This document shows, piece after piece, positions 1-11,570 of a stretch of DNA of 20,303 bases. How positions within the stretch are numbered: position 1 is the stretch's first letter; each line of letters opens with the position of its first letter. The notes under the pieces are model-generated. The model did not search any database. It was not told where the DNA came from and worked only from the letters and a program-made list of their open reading frames with translations. The position numbers and the translations under genes are program-made. The stretch is from Euprymna scolopes (lineage: Eukaryota; Mollusca; Cephalopoda; Sepiida; Sepiolidae): the NCBI GenBank assembly GCA_024364805.1, contig CM044507.1:6905328-6925630 (forward strand), read 5' to 3'.

Positions 1-950
1 TTTATATAAAAACAAACATTAGTTCACAATTCAAGTAAAATTATTAAATTTTGATAAATTATATAACACAAGCAGGGCATGACAAGTCATCTGTATGTTG
101 CTCCAATGAGTGACAGGGCTATGCAATCAAATGAAGAGCCAGCCACACTTGGTTATAAAAAGTTCTAACAGTTATAACATGTAGCTTCACTCGTATCATA
201 TAATTGTTTAAACATGTCAGACACAAAAGTTTTAGTGTTCTTGAGACTCCTCAATGTGAAATGTGAAAAGATCATCACTCAACAGGTCAATGTATCATTC
301 TTCTCAGCAAGAGAGCAAAAAGAAAGGGCATAAGAAAACAAGGTTGTTTTCACTTGTTTTTCTCAGCAGCAACTAATGTAAAATGGATGCTACGAGCTGT
401 TATTTTTGATTTTTCAAAGATATATATTTAAAAACAATGTCAATCACACAGTTCAGGATGGTAAAATAAAACAATAATAAATAACAAAGAAAAAATAGTC
501 AATAAAAGGAAAGAGAAACAAAATGAATGTACATTTTCGATCAACAAGACTAGTAACAGACGTCATTATTTTCTCTCCCTCTCACTTTTCCCTTTCCTGT
601 CCCCATCTATAGCAGTCATCTCTGTGGAGAGAGACAGTAAGTAGGGTTTTTTTTTCACTCTCATGCATCATTAATAATCAAGTTTTAACTTAGTCTTTTC
701 GTCTCTTCTGGAATTTCCTATCAACTGGATTGAACTCAACCAATCTTCCTTGGGTCAATGGATCAATATCAGAAGAATATCTTTTGCTGTTTACGAGTTA
801 GTGACGACAGTCTCCGTCCTAGATTTCTGAGTTGCTATTTCTTCTGAGAGATTTCATGAATCTCCGAAATACCTTAAAGATTCTTTCATCTGTACATCTT
901 TGGGGAACTGATCTGCTTTATGAACTCAATTTAGCATAGTATATTCCCTT
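1..950. other. Non-coding stretch, no gene recognised
   Basis: No reading frame, RNA gene or clear repeat was recognised here. The stretch is less AT-rich than the following kilobases, and its 5' edge could be the distal untranslated region of a neighbouring gene outside the window, but nothing in the sequence proves that. Confidence 0.4.
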
Positions 951-962
951 TAGTGAAACAGA

Positions 963-1011
963 TAGTTGTTTTATAGTTATGAAATAAAAATGGAAAGAAT
1001 GATCCACAGAT
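963..1011 (-). repeat. 49-bp dispersed repeat, copy 1 (inverted relative to copy 2)
   Basis: The reverse complement of this segment matches positions 5234-5282 at 48 of 49 bases, and the two copies diverge at once on the outer side. It overlaps the 3' end of the possible BTB fragment. The source element is unknown. Confidence 0.8.
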
Positions 1012-1460
1012 TTGTTTGTCTTCATAACCATTTGAGATACATCTCTTGCTGCGGATTAATACTGTTGACATAACATCCAGTTCTAACAAATTCACAGCTA
1101 CAGTTGATTCAAGAGTCAGCTTCAAAAACCAACAACACGTACAAAGACAAAATTAAGAGACAAAGGATCATGTTATGGCACTGCAATTCACTGCTGGTCA
1201 TCAAAGAATATTATTTTTGTCTCTTAATATCGATGACCAGCTTTGCACTATTTGGTTGGTGATCACTTCCCAGTGCTGAACCGTTCCTTTAAATAACGAA
1301 TACATCTTGGAGGTGGCCATGGTTGCAAAGAATATTTGATGACATCCAACACTGACTGCAACATTTGTAAAGAAACTGTTTCTGATGAAAAACTGGCTAA
1401 ATCCATCCTGTAACTCATTCCCAGTACTGCTGTTGTGGAAATCAATGAATTTCTTATCAT
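1000..1460 (-). pseudogene. Possible decayed BTB/POZ-domain fragment
   Basis: Two separate minus-strand frames resemble pieces of a BTB domain, as found in kelch-like proteins. The first (about 1420-1275) reads LQDGFSQFF, then NVAVSVGCHQIFF, then SKMYSLFKGT. It resembles the BTB core in which a D-V-x-x-x-V-G strand is followed by a buried H and an S-x-x-F-x-x-x-F-x-G stretch. The second (about 1110-1020) reads STVAVNLLELDVM then SKRCI, resembling the later BTB helices (N-V-x-x-L-L-x-x-A-x-x-L-Q). The two lie in the expected order and orientation but are not in one open frame, and no start, kelch repeats or splice sites were found. The likeness is by eye only, so chance similarity is a serious alternative. 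Confidence 0.25.
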
Positions 1461-1599
1461 ACAGTCCAGTACCCACTTTAAGGTCGCCTATAATATAGGT
1501 GTGGTTGTTAACCATCCCTCAGCTTGCAAGATTACTAACACTAGACCTTTGGCATGGTTGGACTTGCTTGAAATCACTTCCAGCTGTATCTAATATATA

Positions 1600-4500
1600 A
1601 ACGAGAGACATACTTTTGTGCATGTAGTATATTTCTGATAGTTTAAAAGAAAGACAATGAACACTTATGCATAAGAATATAATGGTATATCTTTATTATT
1701 TGTTGCAACAATTGAATAGAGTGAATGTGAGTTGTAAAGACGTGTGTAGGGCAGGGTAACAGGAAGTGATGGAAGTCCAATTCTCTAGTCAACCATTTTT
1801 TTCTCCAGATCCAAAATCAAATTCGTTAATATATAACATTTTTATACAACCCTGCATCCCCAACTTTCTAACCGATTTTTTAGAATGTCACCTAGGCACT
1901 TAATGTAGCCACATATCTAGTATGTCGCTTCCATAGCTTCCAGCTGTGTATTGCTTATGTATGCAGATAGTCTTTGCATTGGCCACTGAGTGTTATTCTT
2001 GTAGCCAAACTGAATTTATCTATCTTATCCACTTGGATGCAATATTATAACTTCAATCTAGTAGGTTATTATAACCGCAATGTAATCATAAAGGTCACTA
2101 CAGAAATGGATATTCAATGTGTACATTTGATTAAAACTCAGAAACTACCAAAAATACTATTACAAACCTTATACTATCAAATTCTGTATGACACCAGTCC
2201 AGTTATAATAAAAAATTATTGAGGTTAGCAGAGATTAAATAAGTGCAGGAAAAGGTCAGAAAATTATTTTCATTATTACTGATAATTGTCCCTAAAACAA
2301 CACTGAAACTAAGTCAAACAGTCAACTGCTGCTGACTTTCATTTTATTACATTGAACCAATTGTGAGAGGGTGAGAGGAAGGCAGTGGATGTCAAGAGAA
2401 AGGATGTTTTAAAAGAAAGATTTTATACTTTTAAAAAATTCTTCTATTTTTTTATTGTATGACCTTCATCCTTCTCCAGAAAAGGACAGACAACTCTGCT
2501 AGTTTCCTTTACAAAAAGAGGGATTAGCAGTTTAGCCTACTAGAGCAATGGAGAAATTTGGCTAGATTTTACTGTTTCTTTCTTTTCTTTAACTTGTTAC
2601 TAAAATGAAAAGAAGTTTCCATATAAAAATGTACTTTTTATGAGTTCAGATTAAGATTAATTTAATGTTATTAACTTGTTATAAAAAAAACAACAAAAAA
2701 CAAAAAAGTAAAAGTATTCACCCCTGGTAAATAACATTTTGAATAACGAGTTTACCTGGTAAATGATTAAAATTGAAAATGTCCTAGAAATTCATTTATT
2801 AACTGCATATATTTTTTAATCATTCGATTTTGTTAGATTATTGTATATTCATATGGAATGGCAAACAGGTTATTTAACTTCCTTATTTGTATGAATTAAC
2901 AGGCAGCTCTTTCCTACTACTTGGAGTCCCAGGTCATGAGACGATAAAGCAATCAACCATTGCTCACAAATATAAATTTTCTTTTCCCTCTTTTGTGCTT
3001 GAGTTAACAGCAATGGTTTTACACTACTCCTCTGCCCAGATTAGTTCTGTCAATATGTGGTCAATCACTTCTCTATTTAGACCATTTCTGACAAAGTGCC
3101 TTTGAGACAACATCAGTCTCCTTGATATTCAGACTAGTTCTGTTGACATGGTTTTGGAGAGCAGATTTCTATAAATGTTTAACAAGTTCATCTTTCATTC
3201 TATTCATGCTTCAAGAAGCTTTGATGCACATACATGTATTACATTTTTTTATGGAAACTTGTTCTTTTTTTTTTTAGTTCTCTTTTGTTTATGTATTAGA
3301 ACAAATAAGAAATTGATAATTTTTATACATTTCTCTTAATGGTCAAATATATATATTCATTAGGTACTGGCAGTCAGAATAGCATCTTTTTCATGAATGG
3401 ACTGCGTATAAAACAGGCTTGTGAAAAAAACGAATAAACAAAGCAAAAAACAAAACAAACAAAAAAAAACAAAAAAACTCAGTTTGTCTTTATTATTTTT
3501 ATATATAAATTTATTTGAACTTCAATAATTAACAATTACTATGTGTATATAAACACTTACCTTGTTTTAATACATATTTAAATAATCCTTTCATTTATTA
3601 TATTACTTTGCTACCACAAAAAAATATTTGTCTTTGAAAATGCTCCAAAACAAACAAAGAAAAATACTTTGAATTAAATTTTAATTATGTTATGAATACT
3701 TTCCAAACACATAAACTGAATTTTAATAAAAAAAAAGAGAAATATACTTCTCTTTTTAATATGTAAAAAATAGAATGTTACTATTAGTATTGAAAAAATG
3801 TGACATGCAATATTTCTCTTTCCCATGTCAATATATCATAAAGAAATATTTTCAACACCAAACACATAGTGATTACTATTAATAGATATTCTGAATATAT
3901 TTTTTTTTAACTTTTTCAACAAACAGATGCTTTGGTATTATATGACAACTATACTCTGACATTTCTTTATTAATATCTTCTTTTCATTAAACTTTTTACT
4001 TTATCAAATGTTTTCTCAATAAAATTAAAGGATGTCCATATTTCAAAGTTTTAATTTTAGTTGTATCATATAAGAGGGTAATTGATTACTACAAAGATAT
4101 TTAGAGAAAACAATATAATGTTTGCTTAGAGCCAGAAATTTGATGAAAATTATTCTTTCAAAGAAAATATTTTTAAAGTGGATTAAATAAAAATACATTT
4201 TTTTAAGTCACAAACATGTAAAAATTAATTAAATAGAATTAAATAGTTTTTTAACATTAAAAATTAAATTCATTATTTTTTTTTCATTCAAAATACATAC
4301 CTATATTTTACCATGCTTCAAAGTATTGGGTGTTTTCATCTGAAAATATAAATAATTTATTTGAACAATATTTAATCCCATCTTTATGATATCTTTTGCC
4401 TGTCAATCACACTTTAGTTTGAATGAGCATTTTTTCTTTTTTGTTTTGTCAAAATTTTAAATGCTTCCACATATCTCTGTGTGTTGTCTGCTCACTGATG

Positions 4501-5230
4501 TTTGAAATAAAATTACTAGATACACAAATTAAGAATCTATTCATTGATAGGATTGAGCTAAAATACATATACTATGCATACAATGTTAGATTCAAACCTG
4601 AAAACCGAATACAAAATCGAATGTCTTATTCAGATTACACCATATGAACATCAGTTAAAATACAACACAGTTGTCTTTAAACTTTATATAAATTAATCCA
4701 TGTGATGTTATTCTTTGATATATATAAATAAGTTTGTTTATAATCTTTGAAGAAAAAATTTAAATGAACATAAAACAATTTTCATTTAGTTTTGTCATAT
4801 CTTTTCACCTTTTTCATGGAAACTATTGGGCTGATCTGGCCGAAATATTGTATGGCCCCTTGTTATGATAAGGTACAGTGAACTAATTATTATAGTATTC
4901 ATTCAATGCACTGCTAGGAATTAATAGGAATTAGTATTTCATGAAAACGTGCACAAATTTAATCATATTCAACCATCAATTTGGCAGTAAGCACACATTC
5001 TAAGTCAATGAGCTATAACTTTTGCCTGTTTTTAATGAACTAAAATGTCATATATAAGAAAAAGAAAACAATTTTTCAAAATAGTCTTGTAAATGCATAG
5101 TTCATATTATCCAAATAAAACTATTGTTGATTTCAATTTCATCCAGTTCTTCCTTTTTTCGGATTAATCTACATTTTTCATTTCTTGTCATCAAATGACA
5201 TTTATTCATTCAAACATATTTTGTGCATAT
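1600..5230. other. AT-rich intergenic stretch, no gene recognised
   Basis: Several short open frames occur (for example 1974-2222, 2887-3105 and 4423-4647), but none shows a recognisable domain, signal peptide or splice context, and all look like chance frames in AT-rich DNA. The segment 2880-3180 is somewhat more GC-rich and complex than its surroundings and may be an old repeat, but I cannot name it. Near 4831-4870 there is a short GC-richer motif reading gctgatctggccgaaat, reminiscent of retroelement ends but too short to assign. Confidence 0.45.
3423..3478 (+). repeat. A-rich low-complexity tract
   Basis: The tract consists of runs of A interrupted by single C or G, of the type AAAACAAAC. 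It could be the degenerate poly(A) tail of an old retroposon on the plus strand, but no retroposon body was recognised upstream. Confidence 0.6.
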
Positions 5231-5233
5231 TTA

Positions 5234-5282
5234 ATCTGTGGATCATTTTTTCCATTTTTATTTCATAACTATAAAACAACTA
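5234..5282 (+). repeat. 49-bp dispersed repeat, copy 2
   Basis: This is the inverted partner of 963-1011, with one mismatch in 49 bases. It is embedded in otherwise unremarkable AT-rich sequence. Confidence 0.8.
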
Positions 5283-5617
5283 AATTGAGAAATAGATTCT
5301 TTGTCTAAGTTTTGACTTTTATCACTTTTAAATTTATTTTGATCAACTGAGCATTTGTATGCTAATTTTTATTGAAATCCAATTATTAGTTTGGCTGTCT
5401 ACTATTCCAAGTTTATAAACCTTAGAAAAAGACTCCATTTTATTTATGCAAGCATATAGTAAGTAAATTATATTTTCCAACTGTTGTACACTCTTGAATA
5501 TTGTGTGACATATTAAACCAAGAATTATTGTTTACTACAATGAAACAAATTGGAAGCGAAATTATCATATAAGAGTATCCTTGGTATAATACAGCCCCTT
5601 TATTAGTAGAAGGAAGT

Positions 5618-5620
<3 letters not shown>

Positions 5621-5680
<60 letters not shown>
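5621..5680. repeat. (AT)n microsatellite
   Basis: Thirty uninterrupted AT dinucleotides are followed by gtatatg. The sequence on both sides (about 5585-5620 and 5687-5990) is more complex than the background and may belong to one interspersed repeat that carries the microsatellite inside it. I cannot name that repeat. Confidence 0.97.
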
Positions 5681-5686
<6 letters not shown>

Positions 5687-5689
5687 GAT

Positions 5690-8600
5690 AAAAATACTTC
5701 ATCTCCAAGCTAAGGCAAATTGTGGAGCAATAAGAAATAATGATCTATGAACAACAATAACAAATTAAAGTTTGAGTAGCTGTTTCATTTTTGCAGACCG
5801 CTTGTCTCCAGATATTCATCCTATAAGGATATATTAATGTTGTTATATCACAATGATACAAGGAATCGGTTTACTATGTTGTACTTTATCAAAATATTAT
5901 CTGGTGATATTAAATGTTTATTGTGTAGTTGAATCAATGTTGTTGTAAGCGAGATATTGTGTGTACTGATAAGAATTAGGTTTCTTCCACTAAAGTCTGT
6001 GAAGCAAAAGTATATATAAAAAATAATTATGTATCATGCTAATAATTGCAAGAGAAAGTAAGATCGAGAATAAATATCATGTTGTGATGTGTTAGTTGTT
6101 AGTACTTTGTAACTCACAATGTTTTTGTTTGGTAGGACATTATCTTTTAAAAATGTCTCTCTTGATCCAACTTTTAACCTCTATTACCTTCCTATTGAAC
6201 CCCCCCTTTACAACTAGCATCATCAATAATTTTTTTCCATTGTTGTAATGCTTATCAAATGTTGAGCAAATATTTTTTAACACTACTAACTTTCATTTTC
6301 TTTAATCTATTCAAACAAATTATTTAATTTAATTTCATATCTTTCCCTTAACTAAACTAATAATAACTGGAATTTGGTTATTGCTAAAATTCAGTAAAAT
6401 TTTTGACATATTAAAATATTTTAATTTGATATTTTTTTATAAACTCATAACTTATTTTTTTAAACCTATTTTTTTCTTCCTGTAGTACATTGTCACATTA
6501 AATCCTTACTGATTGGGAATATTTATGCAAAGTAATCAGAGAGAAATGAATTAGCATTACTGTGTTACACTTGAAAAAAAAACAAAACATTAACAGCTTA
6601 CTGATGGAATGGTTCGGTTTCACAAGACAAACAAGATTATTCTATGCTTACACTGCTCTCTTCACGCACAAACGCTATTGACACTATTAGATAAAGCACT
6701 TGCATATTATACTCACATTTATTAGAATGACAGTAAAATAATTGGAAAAAATAGTTGGTTTCTTATTTTGCCTTGAAGTAGTAATCATTTCATTAAATCC
6801 TAACATATTTTTCAAAAGAAGAAAATTTACATCTATTTAAACTAACATAAGGGAGATAATTCTAGTTGTATTGTCAAATATAGTTGAAACTCTGTAAGAA
6901 TATGCACAATTATATTTTAAAAATTTTCTATTTTCTTCATTGATACTATTTTAGCTTATATTTATAACATAATATATATAAAACAACTGCTTTGATCAAT
7001 AGGAGTTCAAGCATTAGGAAACTTAGTGTTAATACATCACAAATATTTATAAAACCGTAAGGAATTACAATGGGATAAATGAGTTATTACTAATTTATTA
7101 AAAAGAAAATTAAAAAAAAACAGAAGAATAATAAAAAAATAAATATTTTGTTGAATACATAATGCATACAATTATATTTGTATACAAGTCTCCATTATTT
7201 TTGCAAAATCCTAGATATTAGATTCACAGCAACAAACTTTTGCACAGACCTTATAAAACATTTTATTTTTATAAAATAGTATCTGAGAAGAGTAATGATT
7301 TTGTAACTGATATTATAATATCTTTTGATTTTGTCTACTTGATATACTTGTAAGATAAAAACATAGAAATATTTAATTCTCATTATGTGGTCAATTTTTT
7401 TATAATCTAATAAAAGGAAAAAGTATATGTATCAACTCCTAAGATCCCACATTTTTCTTTTTCACACTTCATCTGAGATAGTATAGTTCAGTAGGGATGA
7501 AAAAGTGTGCGAGAAAGAACAAGAAAAGTGTAAAGAAGGTTTCTTTTCTTTATAGGAAATAATCACAATTTTTTTAAATAAAATTATTTAGAAAAAAAAA
7601 AACATTTAATACTTTAGTGAACCTATTTAAAGAAATGAAGAGGATATAGCTTATTAAATTATAGTTGTAACATTTGTCTCAATTAACACACCCAGATATT
7701 TCAGTTTGTTAGTAATCTATATTAACTGATGCTTAAAAGATATGTCTACTACTAACTACTACTAAATAATATTAAACACTTATTGGTTAAAAATTACTAG
7801 TCAATATTCCATTAAAGTTCTAACAGATTTTTTACAGGAAACTAAAAGTAAATTTTGGCTGATAATCTTCCAAATAGTCTAATATATAAAGTTATCTTGT
7901 CGGATTTTTTAAAAGTTTGTCACCGATAACAATTAATCTAAGAAATAAATATTTGATTCTAACTCACCAATTTTTTTCTTCCATTGAACCATGTATTTTT
8001 CTTCTTCACTGCAAAAATGTAGTTCGCTTCTGTTTAGTTCAACACTTATTCATGTTTGGAACAGTTTAATATGAAGTCAGTTTTCACTAATCATCTTCAT
8101 ATCTTCGGCTGCTGATATTCTTAATAAAAAACACAAATTCCACATTTGTCTACCTATGAGAGGTTTAACATAACCAGTTACATATGTTTATTCTACAAAA
8201 CATATTAAAAATTATCCCTTTAAATTAATTGCATATCATAATAGTAGTTAACATTATTTTACTTTGAAAATCTATTTACACCTTCGTCATGGTCAGTGTG
8301 GAATTACCTATTGAGCGCATTCATTACTTTCATAACAAATAACAACTCATCAACTTTTCAAAATTTAACAAGATTTTTTTTTCAAAAAAACAAATCCTCA
8401 ATTTCCAAGCATACAGAAAAAGTAGTACTTATTCTTATGTCTGAAATATACTTATTGTATTATTATTATTATTAGTTATAACATGCATACATTTCTTAAT
8501 GTACAAATCTTTGTTGTCTTGCTAGTGAGCAGCAAGTTCCACAAGTTACTATTGTTTCCATAGAAACAGGCTGTGTGTAACAATGCAGATAATATTCGTT

Positions 8601-8790
8601 TTCCAAGCTCCATCTTTGAATGAAAACAGATCCAAAAGATTGCACTGCATTCTTCAACTATCAAAGACAGAACGACATACTTTCATTTTATTTCTTTAGG
8701 GCAAGGATGAACACTGTAATTATTAGTAGTGATACATCTCATCAAACAGAACACACTCTTTCATATTTAATGTTTCATTTTTCTTAGAAA
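5690..8790. other. AT-rich intergenic stretch, no gene recognised
   Basis: Only short chance frames occur (for example 7195-7383 and 8476-8664, both minus), with no domain or splice evidence. A short TTA-type run lies at about 8459-8475. The spacing to the protocadherin exon downstream makes a distal regulatory role possible, but no motif supports it. Confidence 0.45.
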
Positions 8791-8794
8791 ATAT

Positions 8795-8815
8795 TATATA
8801 TATATATATATATAT
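8795..8815. repeat. Short (TA)n tract
   Basis: About ten TA dinucleotides lie roughly 145 bp outside the left edge of the Penelope-like element. Confidence 0.9.
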
Positions 8816-9169
8816 TTGAAATTGGTATATTTAGGCAGCATTTTTTCATTCAAGCAAATATTATTAAATGCAACGGAGACACTTTGCTTTATGATTCTTT
8901 TTTTTGATTTTTCGATTTTCTGTATAATCTTTATTGTATCAAAATAAAAAATATTAGTAAAAGTTCCATAGTTGTTTTTGATTGGTCCACGAATCATCAT
9001 CAGGTGTTGAAGTGCAAGAGAAGCGAAAATGAGAATTAAAAGTGAAAACTAAAATATACAGTAAACGGCGATAAGTTAAAATATATAGAGTCGATGAAAA
9101 GTCGATTAAAAATTTGAGTATTAAAATCAGCAAGTTTGTGGACAGTTTACAAAGTCCGTCCAATATGAA

Positions 9170-9637
9170 CTACGCAAGGCATTTTAAAACGTTACGGCTT
9201 TTCTCGAATGCGATATCATTTATAGTAGGTTGAAGGGCCCTAATATATGACACTACAAGAATTTTTAATTTTTTAATATTATTTTCATGTTGTATAATTT
9301 TTATGTTGTCAACGAGGACCTTTCTAAGATTGGAGGGGGGAAAGTTATGTTCTTTTATCAAATGTTCATTATTAAAAGTATTATTTAGATGCAATGTTAT
9401 TTGCCGGGACAACGTTGTTGCTGTATGGCCAATGTATGTATTATTTTCGAAGTTACATTCTCCTACAGAGCATTTGAATTTATACACTACATTGGTTTGT
9501 TCCAACGTTTTTATAGCCGGTGAGGAGTTTTTTCTAACCACAAGGTTTTGTGTTCTAAACTTCTTGTAGTAGATAATAAATATAATTTTAGAATTACTGT
9601 CAGAAGGCATCAGGTATCTATTTTCGCTCCTTCGCAC
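9170..9637 (-). CDS. GIY-YIG endonuclease domain fragment of a Penelope-like element
   Basis: This 155-residue open frame matches the end of PLE polyproteins. An L-V-V-R-x-x-x-S-P block (residues about 32-40) is followed by TNVVYKFKC (about 49-57), which supplies the GIY-equivalent strand and the first cysteine. Next comes VGECNFENNTYIG (about 59-71), with the second cysteine and the YIG signature, and then TTLSRQITLHL, holding the conserved arginine. The tail reads VVSYIRALQPTIND, like the L-E-A-x-L-I-x-x-x-x-P-x-x-N helix of this family. In an intact element this domain nicks target DNA to prime reverse transcription. The methionine given as start is not a true start, because the normal upstream RT part is missing and the frame runs into the inverted terminal segment. 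It is a transposon fragment, not a host gene. Confidence 0.82.
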   Translation of the reverse strand: MRRSENRYLMPSDSNSKIIFIIYYKKFRTQNLVVRKNSSPAIKTLEQTNVVYKFKCSVGECNFENNTYIGHTATTLSRQITLHLNNTFNNEHLIKEHNFPPSNLRKVLVDNIKIIQHENNIKKLKILVVSYIRALQPTINDIAFEKSRNVLKCLA

Positions 9638-9648
9638 TTTTATTTCAA

Positions 9649-9690
9649 CACCTGATGATGATTCGTGGACGAATCGAAAGTGCTTGTGAC
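9649..9690 (+). ncRNA. Hammerhead-like core in the PLE terminal segment
   Basis: The segment reads CTGATGA (9652-9658), one T, a six-pair stem GATTCG/CGAATC closed by TGGA (9660-9675), then GAAA (9676-9679). This is the order of the hammerhead core: CUGAUGA, stem II, GAAA. Stem III and stem I are weak by eye (GTGCTTGTGAC follows), so cleavage activity is doubtful. The partner segment near 8977-9003 holds the same core on the minus strand, with changes in stem II and the GAAA box. PLEs are known to carry hammerhead motifs, which makes this more than chance. Confidence 0.4.
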
Positions 9691-9723
9691 AACAACAACT
9701 ATGGAATAACTATGGAACTTTTA

Positions 9724-11335
9724 TACAAGCCAACCATTTTAATTATTTAATGAAATAAAAATCTTATTAAAAACAATTATTAAAAAATAATTACTTGACT
9801 GATAAAATTAACTCTACTAAAATGCATTTCAGTTTCTTAGAAAACATGTTACTTATTGAAATTCTACTTCGGCTTTAAATTACTTTAAAAACATCATTAA
9901 CTTTCAAGCAATGCCAGGTAAGTACAGCTAGTCATTGATAAAGCAAAGTTAGTTTCAAGCAAATTCTAACTTAATATCAATAAATAAAATAAGATAAAAT
10001 CAAAATATTAAAAATTTATATATATATATATCTTTATATAAAAAATTAAAACATTAAAGATCTTGTATTTTTGTTCATGAAATAAAGTTATATTCATAAA
10101 AAAATTAGTTAAAAATTATCCCAATTAATAAATAGTAAAACATTATGTTTATTTAATAATACACTTAGTCAGCAATATTTTCACTATCAATTTGGCATTA
10201 AAGTCTGTTATTTCTTTAAAAAAAGAAGGAAAATTCATAGTGATTGACTGTAGGCTTATGTGTTAGATAATATAGGATCAGATGAGATGAGAGGGCAGTG
10301 AAGACATGAACACAAATGGAGAGATATAAAATAAATGTTCATCAACATGTAAAAATTCAAGTTAGACTTCAAAGGAATTGAGAGAAAAGGAGAATTTAGG
10401 GAAGATATTCAAGTCATTGTTAAACTGAAAGGATGGTATTTAAAATGAATATTGATATAATTTACAAGTAATATTCAAATGAGAAAAAGATGCAAAATGT
10501 ACAGAAATCTGTTATATATGGTATCAGGATGCAAATTAAACAAATATGCAGAAGAAAATTTGTAAAAAGATGAAAACCGAGATTGAAAGTAATTTCTCGA
10601 TTTATCAATATATTATTTTCAAAAAAAAAAAAAATACTTTACTATTTTAATATTTAAAATAAGAAACTTTCCAAATAAACAAAACATTGCTGTAAATACA
10701 AGGAACATTTAGTTGATATTTTTATATATGTTTAAAAATCATTAATTCCTATAAAAATAATAAAAAAGATATACTAAAGAAAGAGTTGCACATAAATAAT
10801 AAAATTAAAATTGCAAAAGTGTAATTGTTTTAAGTTACTTGTAATAAAAATAATATGTAATATATATTTAGAAAGTAATATTAAGCATCGAAATTTTATT
10901 GTTTTCTAAACTTTTTAATGGAAATAACTTGACAATAGAGCTCAAAAAATAAATATACCAAATAAGAAATTCCGTACAGAACAAAGGAGTAATACATATT
11001 AAACAATACTATATACATCTGCATTAAGTATTTTTAAAAGTAAAAACCTTCTGAACTAAAAATGGAAACCTTCTAGTAATGTTATAATTCTATGAACTGA
11101 ATTGAAAAACTCCTATGATTTGATTTATTTGAAAACAAGATAGAAAGAAGAAAGCAAATCACACAATGAATAAAAAACAAAAAAACAAAAACAAAGCAAT
11201 AACAAAAAATGGGGTGAATAAATTGAATTTTGGGAGTTAATTTAAAAAAATATATTTTTTATTTATTTTTATATTAATGAAATGGGATATAAAAATAATA
11301 ATATAGTCATATGAAAGTCTTTAAAAATATAAAAT
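9724..11335. other. Very AT-rich stretch, no gene recognised
   Basis: The sequence is dominated by A and T runs, including a TA run at about 10017-10031 and an A13 run near 10621. There is no open frame with protein-like composition. It lies directly upstream of the putative 5' exon, so the protocadherin promoter may be near its right end, but no TATA or initiator element can be singled out in such AT-rich DNA. Confidence 0.4.
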
Positions 11336-11339
11336 ATTA

Positions 11340-11570
11340 AAATTTGCATTTAAACTCAAAACTGGAATGACAATCTAAACTTGCATACATGAAGCATAGC
11401 AGTTCCCATCTATTGTGGCAGCCATTACACAAACAGCATACACTTTAGGACCATCTTCTTTATTATGTCATACAAAGACAGCAAAAATTCAAAAGAAAAT
11501 TACATGGAATACCAATATAGATCACAAAAACGAATGTAATTTTCATATGTTTCAACATCTAAATAAAAAG
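11340..11570 (+). other. Putative 5' non-coding exon of the protocadherin gene
   Basis: The large exon starts at a clear 3' splice site 39 bases before its ATG, so an upstream exon must exist. The best candidate ends at 11570 in AAAAAG followed by gtaagtaaat, a near-perfect donor. The sequence just before it (about 11370-11570) is richer in G and C than its surroundings. Splicing to the acceptor at 12343 would remove a 773-bp intron. The left boundary is a guess. The segment holds upstream ATGs and a 70-codon frame (11415-11627) that reads across the donor; I regard that frame as fortuitous. Other distant 5' exons cannot be excluded. Confidence 0.4.

Larger units (their letters stand above)
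8959..9723 (-). mobile_element. Penelope-like retroelement, 5'-truncated, with inverted terminal segments
   Basis: The minus strand carries the C-terminal GIY-YIG endonuclease part of a Penelope-like element (PLE). The reverse transcriptase that should precede it is absent, so the copy is heavily 5'-truncated. The left end (8959-9015) and the right end (9635-9723) are inverted copies of one sequence: both contain the palindromic core around TGATTCGTGGAC and both finish in a CCATAGTT/GGAACTTTT motif. PLEs are known to integrate with terminal repeats in direct or inverted partial arrangement and to carry hammerhead motifs in those repeats, and this copy fits that description. No clear target-site duplication was seen. 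Loss of most of the coding region indicates a dead copy, though the endonuclease frame is still open, which argues against great age. Confidence 0.82.

Noticed and set aside
2887-3105. 72-codon plus-strand frame in a GC-richer patch
   Set aside because: No domain, signal peptide or splice context; treated as an unidentified old repeat or chance.
4831-4870. Motif gctgatctggccgaaat as another hammerhead
   Set aside because: It lacks the intact CTGATGA box and a stem II of useful length.
8954-9163. 69-codon minus-strand frame left of the endonuclease fragment
   Set aside because: It runs through the non-coding 3' part and terminal segment of the Penelope-like element.
9303-9569. 88-codon plus-strand frame
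   Set aside because: It is antisense to the GIY-YIG frame, which shows clear family motifs.
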